From NCBI GenBank assembly GCA_964535405.1, contig CAZHUG010000039.1, positions 1 to 19,935 on the forward strand: 19,935 nt of DNA. Reading direction: 5' to 3'. The DNA is from Scatomorpha sp964535405. GTDB taxonomy: Bacteria; Bacillota; Clostridia; Oscillospirales; Oscillospiraceae. The position numbers and the translations under genes are program-made. Under the pieces are notes generated by a model, which was given only the letters and a program-made list of their open reading frames with translations, was not told the DNA's origin and did no database searches. This document shows, in pieces, positions 13,958 to 19,935 of this stretch. Numbering within the stretch: the first letter of the stretch is position 1; each line of letters begins with the position of its first letter.

Positions 13958-14791
13958 TCAGCCCTCCAGACTCTCGACGGCGGCGTTGAGCTCCGCCATC
14001 GCAGTTTCGTACTGCTCGGCATTCGGCGCTTTGCCGTGCCAGCCTGCCTCGTTTTCCATGAAGCCCACGCCCTTGCCCTTTATCGTCTTGGCGAGGATGA
14101 CCACGGGCTTGCCGCTGATGTTTTTAGCCTCCTCGAAGGCGGCGCGCAGCTCGTCAAAGCTGTGCCCGTCGGCCTTTATCACATGCCAGCCGAAGGCGGC
14201 AAACTTCTCATCCAGCGGCTCGGAGGGCATGACCTCGGCGGTTGTGCCGTCAATCTGAAGACCATTCACGTCCACGATGGCGCAGAGGTTTGAAAGCTCG
14301 TATTTCGCGGCCGACATAGCGGCCTCCCAAATCTGACCCTCTTCAATCTCGCCGTCGCCCAAAAGCGCATAGACGCGGTAGTCAGCCCCGTCGACCTTCC
14401 CCGCAAGCGCCATGCCGACTGCGACGGAGAGTCCCTGACCCAGCGAGCCTGTGGACATGTCCACACCCGGCACGTGAACCATGTCGGGGTGACCGGACAT
14501 GTGTCCGTCTATGCTGCGGAAAAGCTCCAGCTTCTTCTCGGGGAAAAATCCGCGCAGGGCGAGGACGGGATACAGTCCCGGTGTGCAGTGCCCCTTGCTC
14601 ATAACGAAGCGGTCGCGCGCAGGATCCTGCGGGTTTGCCGTGTCAACACGAAGAACCTCGAAATACAGCTCGGTCAATATATCCATTGCCGACAATGAGC
14701 CACCTATGTGGCCCGACGCGGCACGGAATACCATCTCCATGCCCAGCCTGCGCCCGCGAGCGGCGCACAGCTCAAGCTCCTGATTTGTCAT
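13958..14791 (-). CDS. Transketolase N-terminal subunit
   Basis: The 277-residue protein has the thiamine-diphosphate domain: SGHIGGSLSAMDILTELY, MSKGHCTPGLYPVLALRG, STGSLGQGLSVAVGMA and the cofactor-binding GDGEIEEGQIWEAAMSAAK. It ends shortly after IKGKGVGFMEN, as expected for a split subunit. GGAGGAG supports the start, and a strong promoter lies at 14836-14864. It forms a heterotetramer with the C-terminal subunit. Confidence 0.94.
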   Translation of the reverse strand: MTNQELELCAARGRRLGMEMVFRAASGHIGGSLSAMDILTELYFEVLRVDTANPQDPARDRFVMSKGHCTPGLYPVLALRGFFPEKKLELFRSIDGHMSGHPDMVHVPGVDMSTGSLGQGLSVAVGMALAGKVDGADYRVYALLGDGEIEEGQIWEAAMSAAKYELSNLCAIVDVNGLQIDGTTAEVMPSEPLDEKFAAFGWHVIKADGHSFDELRAAFEEAKNISGKPVVILAKTIKGKGVGFMENEAGWHGKAPNAEQYETAMAELNAAVESLEG

Positions 14792-14835
14792 TGCATCTCC
14801 TCCAAATTGTGAAGTCTTAATCTAATAACCTTAAT

Positions 14836-14864
14836 ATTATAGCACCAACCCGGCCTCTTTACAA
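14836..14864 (-). promoter_or_regulatory. Promoter of the split transketolase operon
   Basis: On the minus strand TTGTAA (14859-14864) and TATAAT (14836-14841) are 17 bases apart, with an extended -10 TGC. The leader is about 40 bases long. No operator-like repeat is evident. Confidence 0.75.
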
Positions 14865-14903
14865 CGCAAAAGCGGTCAAAACGTGATAAAAAGCTGTCAA
14901 TGG

Positions 14904-16106
14904 CTATTTCTTCATATAGAGCTTTGCAAGGCCGCCCTGGCTGGTTTCCCGGTATGGGTGCGCGATGTCCCGGCCTGTCTCATACATCGTCTCTACCACC
15001 ATGTCGAAGCTGATTTTCCGCGAGTTTGTCAGGAAGCTTGCGAGGCTCAAAGCATTTATCGCGCGCATAGCCGCCACGGCGTTGCGCTCTATGCAGGGGA
15101 TCTGCACGAGGCCGAATATCGGGTCGCAGGTCAGCCCCAGATGGTGCTCCATGGCGACCTCGGCAGAGTATTCGATCTGGTCGATGCCGAGTTCAAACAG
15201 CTCCGCGAGCGCCGCCGCGGCCATTGAGCAGGCCGAGCCGATCTCCGCCTGACAGCCGCATTCCGCGCCGGAAATTGAAGCGTTGGTCTTTATAAGGTTT
15301 CCTATCAGCCCGCCCACCGCGAGCGCACGCAGGACGCGCTCGTCCTTGAACCCGCGCTTTTCCTGCATGTACAGCAGGGCCGCCGGAACAACCCCGCAGG
15401 AGCCGCAGGTCGGTGCCGTGACTATCGTGCCGCCGCCGGCGTTCTGCTCGCTCACCGCAAAGGCGTAGGCGCAGACGAGCCGGTTCTCGCGCGTGGCCTC
15501 GCTCTCGTCTATGTGGCGCTGGTTATAAAGGTACTGCGCCCGCCGTTCGACCTCGAGCCCGCCGGGCAGTATGCCGGAGGCCGTCAGTCCTTCGGAAATG
15601 CTGCGCTTCATCGCAAACCAGACCGTCGCAAGCTCGTCCCAGATTCCCTCACCCTCGCGCAGGGCGACGAAGTCGGAAAGGCGCATTTTGTGTGCCTTGC
15701 AGAAATCCGCAATCTCCTTGAAGCTCGACTCGGGATAAAACTGCGGAGCCTCGATATCCTCACGACCCACGACGCGAATCGCGCCGCCGCCGGGACTGAG
15801 CACGCGCATGAACGCGAGCTGCTCACCGTTTTTAAAGGCGGTGAAGTCCATCGTGTTCGGATGCGGAAGGTCTTTTTTATCCTTGTCACAAATTATCTCG
15901 CACTTTATCGGCTCAAACACCTGCTCCAGCGCAAGGTTGGTCTGATGTCCCGTGCCGGTCAGCGCAAGTGAGCCGTATAAAACAACACGCACCTCGTCAG
16001 CCTCAAGATTTTCCGAGCGAAACAGCTTCGCGGCTCTCTCCGGCCCCATGGTGTGCGAGCTGGACGGCCCTCTGCCGATTCTGTATATCTTTAAAATTGA
16101 CTTCAT
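14904..16106 (-). CDS. Single-chain iron-sulfur L-serine ammonia-lyase
   Basis: The 400-residue protein fuses a beta-like domain (KIYRIGRGPSSSHTMGPERAA near the start) to the alpha catalytic domain (TAPTCGSCGVVPAALL, SGAECGCQAEIGSACSMAAAA, HHLGLTCDPIFGLVQIPCIERNA). These cysteines should hold the oxygen-sensitive [4Fe-4S] cluster that acts as Lewis acid. It deaminates L-serine to pyruvate and ammonia. At 400 residues it is shorter than E. coli SdaA and lacks an ACT domain. Many Firmicutes instead have separate SdaAA and SdaAB. GGGGGTG precedes the start. The gene is divergent from degV and stands alone. Confidence 0.93.
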   Translation of the reverse strand: MKSILKIYRIGRGPSSSHTMGPERAAKLFRSENLEADEVRVVLYGSLALTGTGHQTNLALEQVFEPIKCEIICDKDKKDLPHPNTMDFTAFKNGEQLAFMRVLSPGGGAIRVVGREDIEAPQFYPESSFKEIADFCKAHKMRLSDFVALREGEGIWDELATVWFAMKRSISEGLTASGILPGGLEVERRAQYLYNQRHIDESEATRENRLVCAYAFAVSEQNAGGGTIVTAPTCGSCGVVPAALLYMQEKRGFKDERVLRALAVGGLIGNLIKTNASISGAECGCQAEIGSACSMAAAALAELFELGIDQIEYSAEVAMEHHLGLTCDPIFGLVQIPCIERNAVAAMRAINALSLASFLTNSRKISFDMVVETMYETGRDIAHPYRETSQGGLAKLYMKK

Positions 16107-16139
16107 GACGGCACCCCCAAAAGCTCATTATTCACGTTT

Positions 16140-16168
16140 ATTGTACACTCTCCGCCAATTATTAGCAA
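16140..16168 (-). promoter_or_regulatory. Promoter of the serine dehydratase gene
   Basis: On the minus strand TTGCTA (16163-16168) and TACAAT (16140-16145) are 17 bases apart, which gives a leader of about 27 bases. It is back-to-back with the degV promoter, with 24 bases between the two -35 boxes. Confidence 0.7.
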
Positions 16169-16192
16169 CATAATCCCCGACAGGAAAATGAC

Positions 16193-16221
16193 TTGCCATA
16201 AGCTGCGCTTTGGTCTATAAT
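16193..16221 (+). promoter_or_regulatory. Promoter of the degV gene
   Basis: TTGCCA (16193-16198) and a consensus TATAAT (16216-16221) are 17 bases apart. The leader is about 30 bases and carries AGGAAGGTG before the ATG. Confidence 0.75.
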
Positions 16222-16257
16222 TTAACGCATATTCCCAGTTAGGAAGGTGAACAATTA

Positions 16258-17133
16258 ATGACCAAACACAACTATCAAATCACTACTGACTCCGGCTGTG
16301 ACCTCTCGCTTGAGCTGTGTCGGGAGAAGAACATTCTTCCCTACCACATGCCATACACCATGGACGGAGATATTTTTACAGACGGCATGGATGAAAATAG
16401 CTTTCGCAATTTCTATGAGCTTATGCGCGCCGGAGCAATCGCAAAGACGAGCCAGATAAATCCCGGCGAATTCACCGAGTTTTGGAAGCCTCTGGCGCAG
16501 TCGGGCACACCTGTTCTGCACATTTCACTTGCCGGCGCGATATCCGGCTCATACGCCAACGCCTGCTCCGCGGCACAGCTGCTGCGTGAGGATTATCCCG
16601 ACTGGATTTGCCGCGTTGTGGATTCCGCAAACGCATCCGCGGGCGTGGGGCTCATAGTTCTGCGCGCCATTTCAAACAAGGACGCGGGCATGAGCCTTTT
16701 TGAAAACGCAGACGAGCTCGAGTCTATGCGCCACAACGTAAACGCAATTTTCACGACGAGCGATCTCACGTATCTGTATCGCGGAGGACGTGTCAGCCGC
16801 ACGGCGGCGGTCTTCGGCACGGCGCTCAACATCATCCCCATCATGCACCTGGACTATGAAGGGCATCTTGAGGTCTGGCAGAAGGTTCGCGGCGACAAGC
16901 AGTGCAAGGCGAAGGTCATAAAGGACATAGTCGAGCTTGTCGAGGACGCCGGGAACCAGACGCTTGTGATCTCCGAGGCCGACGCGCCCGAGAAGGCCCG
17001 AGAGTACGGCGAGGCGCTCAAGCAGGCGGCAGGTTTTCGCGACGTGTTCTACACGCATATCGGCCCGATCATCGGCGCCCACACCGGCCCGGGGCTCATC
17101 TCGGTGTTCTTTGTCGGCAAACAGCGGGTATAG
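16258..17133 (+). CDS. DegV-family fatty-acid-binding protein
   Basis: The 291-residue protein has the DegV marks: an N-terminal TDSGCDLS, KTSQINPGEF, SLAGAISGSY, DSANASAGVG, YLYRGGRVSRTAA and the C-terminal GPIIGAHTGPG. These proteins bind long-chain fatty acids; FakB members present them to the kinase FakA for phosphorylation. FakA is not in the window, so whether this one feeds a fatty-acid kinase cannot be told. AGGAAGGTG fits the start. The CapA-like gene follows after 42 bases without a visible terminator, so co-transcription is likely. Confidence 0.92.
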   Translation: MTKHNYQITTDSGCDLSLELCREKNILPYHMPYTMDGDIFTDGMDENSFRNFYELMRAGAIAKTSQINPGEFTEFWKPLAQSGTPVLHISLAGAISGSYANACSAAQLLREDYPDWICRVVDSANASAGVGLIVLRAISNKDAGMSLFENADELESMRHNVNAIFTTSDLTYLYRGGRVSRTAAVFGTALNIIPIMHLDYEGHLEVWQKVRGDKQCKAKVIKDIVELVEDAGNQTLVISEADAPEKAREYGEALKQAAGFRDVFYTHIGPIIGAHTGPGLISVFFVGKQRV

Positions 17134-17175
17134 AAACAGCTAATAAAACAGGGTGTATATACATATAGTGAGGAT

Positions 17176-18345
17176 ATGAAAAATAAAAAAATTGTACTGA
17201 TTCTTATATTAATACTGACTCTTGCGGCGCTTGCTTGCCTGCTGTGGCTGCGACTGCCGGGCGGCGCGCCCGAACCGACGCCCAGCCCGACCCCGACGGC
17301 CGAGCCCAGCCCGACACCCGAGCCGACTCCGACTCCCACCCCAACACCGGAACCCACGCCGGAGCCCACACCGGAGTATTTCACCATCTCTATGGTCGGC
17401 GACTGCACGCTCTCATCCTCGCAGTATTACAAGCACTTTGAGGATGTTCTGAAGGGCGACATGAGCTGGCCTTTTTCCGGAACGCTCGAGTATTTTGAGG
17501 ATGACTATCTCAGCCTCGGAAACCTGGAGTGCAGTCTGTCGGATGAGAAGCTCACAGGCTCGACCACCTTCCAGTTTTGCGGCCCGACCGAGCACGCGCA
17601 GATCCTTGTTGACGGCGACATTGAGTTTATGACGCTTGCCAACAACCACACGGACGATTTTCGCGCCCGCGGGCTTGAGGATACAAAGGCCGCTCTGGAT
17701 GCCTACGGCATTGCCTATGCCGGGCCGGACGAGAGCTATGTGTACGAGGTCGACGGCGGCATCCGCATCGGGCTTTACGCCGCGCGCTGGATAGCCGGTG
17801 AGGCCGAGGTCGTCGCCGGAGTCTCGGCTCTTGCCGGGCAGGAGGACATTGACCTTGTCATCTGTCTCATGCACTGGGGGCTTGAGGGCAGCTACCGCGT
17901 GACGGAGGGTCAGCGGCTCTTGGGCGAGGCGGCGATAGACGCGGGCGCAGACATTGTCTACGGAACTCATCCGCATGTTTTGCAGCGCATCGACGAATAT
18001 AATGGCGGCTATATCATAAACAGCCTCGGCAACTGGTCCTTCGGCGGCAACACCTCCCCGCGCGACCGCGACACGGCTATCGTGCAGGTGACGGCAAAGA
18101 GAAACACGGACGGCACGGTGAGCCTTGAGGGCTATACGGCAGTCCCCTGCAGTTTATCGAGCACGGCGGGCGTAAACGACTATCGCCCCGTCCCCTACGA
18201 GCCCGAGAGTGAGGCTTGGGCGCGTACCATGAGCAAGCTTGACGGCACATGGACCGGCCCCGACCTCGTCATCGACTACTCTGATTACCACAAAAACGAC
18301 GGCCAGAACGGCGAGAATAACGACAGCGAGAGCGCCGAACCATAA
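17176..18345 (+). CDS. CapA-family (poly-gamma-glutamate capsule type) surface protein
   Basis: The 389-residue protein has an N-terminal membrane anchor (5-26), a Pro/Thr/Glu repeat linker (about 31-67, mostly PTP and PEP units), and a CapA metallophosphatase-like domain from residue 70 to about 310. That domain shows SMVGDCTLS, GNLECSLS, LANNHTDDF, ICLMHWG, GTHPHVLQ and NSLGNWSF. CapA proteins take part in capsule or polymer synthesis, though many members have no proven polymer. The Asn-rich acidic tail is probably disordered. The ribosome site GAGG is only two bases from ATG, which is unusually close. A terminator follows at 18351. Confidence 0.88.
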   Translation: MKNKKIVLILILILTLAALACLLWLRLPGGAPEPTPSPTPTAEPSPTPEPTPTPTPTPEPTPEPTPEYFTISMVGDCTLSSSQYYKHFEDVLKGDMSWPFSGTLEYFEDDYLSLGNLECSLSDEKLTGSTTFQFCGPTEHAQILVDGDIEFMTLANNHTDDFRARGLEDTKAALDAYGIAYAGPDESYVYEVDGGIRIGLYAARWIAGEAEVVAGVSALAGQEDIDLVICLMHWGLEGSYRVTEGQRLLGEAAIDAGADIVYGTHPHVLQRIDEYNGGYIINSLGNWSFGGNTSPRDRDTAIVQVTAKRNTDGTVSLEGYTAVPCSLSSTAGVNDYRPVPYEPESEAWARTMSKLDGTWTGPDLVIDYSDYHKNDGQNGENNDSESAEP

Positions 18346-18350
18346 ATAGA

Positions 18351-18380
18351 AAGCAGGACGGGATAAACCGTCCTGCTTTT
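18351..18380. terminator. Bidirectional terminator between the CapA-like and S24-like genes
   Basis: AAGCAGGACGG (18351-18361) pairs with CCGTCCTGCTT (18368-18378) around a six-base loop, with T runs after the stem on the plus strand and a T-rich stretch on the minus strand. It can stop both converging transcripts. Confidence 0.88.
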
Positions 18381-18500
18381 ATTATGTGCGGAGCATCGCG
18401 TTATTGCTCGCCGTGAACTTTCTTAATTTCGCAAATCAGAGCCGGAACAGCTGCTCTCATAATTTTACAGGTTCGCGCTTTATCCTCATATATAATCAAA

Positions 18501-18824
18501 TTAAGGCAGCGGAATTTCCACATCCAGCAAAATCTTTCCAAAGCAGCTCACAGGAACGGCTGCCGAGGCGGGTATCTGCATGTCCTCGTGGGCTCTTTTC
18601 CGGTTCGGCAGGAAGAGATAGACGTTGCCGGCATAGTCCTGGCAGTACTGCCGGCAGAGGATTTCACTGCCCGCAAAAAACAGACCGACATCGCCGTCGC
18701 GTATTGTCGCGCAGCTCTCTATGAGCACGGTCTGACCGCGTTTCACATACGGCTCCAGGCTGTCGTCGGATATTTTAAGCGCGAAATCACCCGCGCAGTC
18801 CTCTGAGACCTCTAATACTGTCAT
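18501..18824 (-). CDS. Stand-alone S24/LexA-like domain protein, probably without peptidase activity
   Basis: The 107-residue protein matches the C-terminal domain of LexA-like S24 repressors: DFALKISDDSLEPYVKRGQTVLIE (Ser22 at the catalytic position), then DGDVGLFFAGSEI. There is no helix-turn-helix before it. The catalytic lysine, expected near the EILCRQY segment, is replaced (Leu56-Cys57-Arg58). It therefore probably cannot cleave itself and may act as a dimerisation or ligand module. A strong promoter (18840-18869) and GGGTGA support expression of the short form. It could also be a remnant of a longer repressor, but no HTH coding remains upstream. Confidence 0.75.
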   Translation of the reverse strand: MTVLEVSEDCAGDFALKISDDSLEPYVKRGQTVLIESCATIRDGDVGLFFAGSEILCRQYCQDYAGNVYLFLPNRKRAHEDMQIPASAAVPVSCFGKILLDVEIPLP

Positions 18825-18839
18825 AACATCACCCAGCCG

Positions 18840-18869
18840 AGCATATCACCCGCGCCTGTAATATGTCAA
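18840..18869 (-). promoter_or_regulatory. Promoter of the S24-like gene
   Basis: On the minus strand a consensus TTGACA (18864-18869) and TATGCT (18840-18845) are 18 bases apart. The predicted transcript starts only about ten bases before the ATG. Confidence 0.65.
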
Positions 18870-18881
18870 TTATTGCTTTTT

Positions 18882-18910
18882 TTGCAATGCTGAGATAAAC
18901 TCATTATATA
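18882..18910 (+). promoter_or_regulatory. Promoter of the nitroreductase gene
   Basis: TTGCAA (18882-18887) and TATATA (18905-18910) are 17 bases apart. The start would fall close to the ribosome binding site AAAGGAGG (18915-18922), so the leader is very short, and the promoter is back-to-back with that of the S24-like gene. Confidence 0.5.
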
Positions 18911-18930
18911 TGATAAAGGAGGTTTTTAAT

Positions 18931-19455
18931 TTGAATAAGGCATATGAAAATTTGCTCAAGCGCAGGAGCATAAGAAAATATAAGCCCGAGCAGCTAAGCC
19001 GCGAGGAGCTCGACGCGGTGCTGCTCGCCGGAACCTATGCGCCAACTGCGCGAAACCGTCAGTCACCGCTCATCGTCTCTGTTCAGAATAAGGCGGACAT
19101 CGCTCTCATGAGCAGGCTCAATGCCGGGGTCTGGGGCGTGGAGTTCGATCCGTTTTTCGCCGCCCCTACTATAATAGTGGTATTCGCCGACAGCAAAAAC
19201 AAAAACGGCGTTCAGGACGCCTCTCTCGTCATGGGCAATCTTATGAACGCGGCCTCCGCGCTGGGGCTCGGCTCCTGCTGGGTGAACCGGGCAAAGGAAG
19301 TATTTGAGCTTCCCGAGGGGCGCGCGCTCATGGAGAAATGGGGCATCGAAGGAAACTGGACAGGCGTCGGCAACTGCACCCTCGGCTACATTGCCGATCC
19401 CACACCGATAAGGGCCCTGCCGCGCCGCGACAACTATGTCATACGCATAGACTGA
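18931..19455 (+). CDS. Nitroreductase-family FMN protein
   Basis: From a TTG start at 18931 the protein has 174 residues. AAAGGAGG (18915-18922) is eight bases away. The ATG at 18910 is rejected because its frame would run through that site. Features of the family are LLKRRSIRKYKPEQLSREELDAVL with the FMN-contacting arginines, GTYAPTARNRQSP, DASLVMGNLMNAASALGLGSCWV, and the C-terminal CTLGYI. Such enzymes reduce quinones, nitro compounds or similar acceptors with NAD(P)H. The substrate is unknown. It is short for the family but complete. Confidence 0.9.
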   Translation: MNKAYENLLKRRSIRKYKPEQLSREELDAVLLAGTYAPTARNRQSPLIVSVQNKADIALMSRLNAGVWGVEFDPFFAAPTIIVVFADSKNKNGVQDASLVMGNLMNAASALGLGSCWVNRAKEVFELPEGRALMEKWGIEGNWTGVGNCTLGYIADPTPIRALPRRDNYVIRID

Positions 19456-19522
19456 AAACCCGCCTGCTCCCCCCAAGTTAAAAATACAATTTTTACCTGT
19501 TTTATGACCTGACCAAAACCAC

Positions 19523-19544
19523 AGAAAAATTAGCTAATTTTTCT
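19523..19544. repeat. Perfect 22-base AT-rich palindrome upstream of hypB
   Basis: AGAAAAATTAG is followed directly by its exact complement. It lies in the 250-base gap between the nitroreductase and hypB genes, about 45 bases before the hypB promoter. It could be a regulator binding site. It does not resemble an intrinsic terminator, because the stem has few G or C bases. Confidence 0.6.
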
Positions 19545-19588
19545 TTCAATTTTTGCGTCTTCCCTGCCCAAAAACGCCGAAAAGGTGT

Positions 19589-19617
19589 TTGACTATGGTA
19601 TGCGTGTGTGTTAAACT
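19589..19617 (+). promoter_or_regulatory. Promoter of hypB
   Basis: TTGACT (19589-19594) and TAAACT (19612-19617) are 17 bases apart. The leader of about 80 bases is AT-rich and has no strong fold. Confidence 0.6.
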
Positions 19618-19705
19618 ATGAACGATCGAATGTTCAAAGACCAACATATTTCGCCCGAAAGTACTTTAAATTTTGTTTATATTTCACTGTGAAAGGACAA
19701 ATCAA

Positions 19706-19935
19706 ATGCTTAAGACAATTGAAATAAAGCAAAGTGTCTTTGCTGACAATAACCGTGAAGCAGATCAGCTCCGCGCCGAGAACAAGAAGGCCGGGCTGTT
19801 CCTTTTAAATCTTATGTCCTCCCCCGGCAGCGGAAAAACGACTACTTTGGTGCGCACAATTGAGTCTCTTAAGGACGAGATGCGCATAGGAATAATGGAA
19901 GCGGATATAGACTCCGACGTGGACGCGCACACGGT
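19706..19935 (+). CDS. hypB: HypB hydrogenase nickel-incorporation GTPase (N-terminal part, cut by the window edge)
   Basis: The open frame begins at ATG 19706 after AAAGGA and runs off the window after 76 codons. It reads through LFLLNLMSSPGSGKTTTLVRTIESL, in which SSPGSGKT is the P-loop, and then IGIMEADIDSDVDAHTV, the switch segment of HypB. HypB uses GTP hydrolysis, with HypA, to put nickel into the active site of NiFe hydrogenases. The N terminus carries no His-rich metal store and no CxxCGC nickel motif. It implies that hydrogenase maturation genes lie just beyond this window. Confidence 0.9.
   Translation, partial: MLKTIEIKQSVFADNNREADQLRAENKKAGLFLLNLMSSPGSGKTTTLVRTIESLKDEMRIGIMEADIDSDVDAHT

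Noticed and set aside
13598..14293. Plus-strand open frame across the transketolase genes
   Set aside because: It spans the junction of two convincing minus-strand genes and has no recognisable domain.
17265..17376. Repetitive GC-rich DNA that looks like a tandem repeat
   Set aside because: It is coding sequence for the Pro/Thr/Glu linker of the CapA-like protein, not a CRISPR array or an independent repeat element.
18401..18460. Minus-strand open frame of 19 codons after the S24-like gene
   Set aside because: It has no ribosome binding site upstream of its ATG and no feature to support translation.

Overview
The window looks like a chromosomal segment of a GC-rich, low-oxygen Gram-positive bacterium, most likely a gut Clostridia/Oscillospirales-type Bacillota. 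The reasons are strong AGGAGG-type ribosome binding sites, a GlpP antiterminator, a DegV protein, an iron-sulfur serine dehydratase, split transketolase subunits, an AraM-type glycerol-1-phosphate dehydrogenase and hypB for a NiFe hydrogenase. Family placement is inference; no rRNA, tRNA, CRISPR array or transposase was found.

Region 1 (1-5130, plus strand) is a compact catabolic cassette: a SorC/LsrR-type regulator, dhaL, dhaK, an LsrF-type thiolase/aldolase, a DUF1097 membrane protein and a small VOC-like protein. It resembles an AI-2 (lsr) degradation system in which a two-subunit dihydroxyacetone-type kinase replaces the LsrK kinase and no ABC importer is present. Four copies of a CTAACATTTG-type operator sit at the regulator promoter and the dhaL promoter. 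Between the aldolase and DUF1097 genes a minus-strand promoter and terminator define a candidate small RNA of about 88 nt. Two copies of an intergenic repeat bracket the cassette.

Region 2 (5195-6617) holds two convergent regulators, an AraC/GyrI-like protein and a membrane-anchored XRE protein, sharing one terminator.

Region 3 (6702-16106, minus strand) is mostly three-carbon and central metabolism: a LOG-family phosphoribohydrolase with glycerol-1-phosphate dehydrogenase, a membrane alpha/beta hydrolase, glpP-glpK behind a leader terminator, split transketolase, and a single-chain L-serine dehydratase.

Region 4 (16258-19935) holds DegV, a CapA-like surface protein, a stand-alone S24/LexA-like domain protein on the minus strand, a nitroreductase, and the start of hypB, which runs off the window.

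The common theme is supply and use of DHAP and glycerol phosphates: LsrF and DhaKL would yield DHAP or related phosphates, GlpK makes glycerol-3-phosphate, AraM interconverts DHAP and glycerol-1-phosphate, and transketolase links trioses to pentoses.
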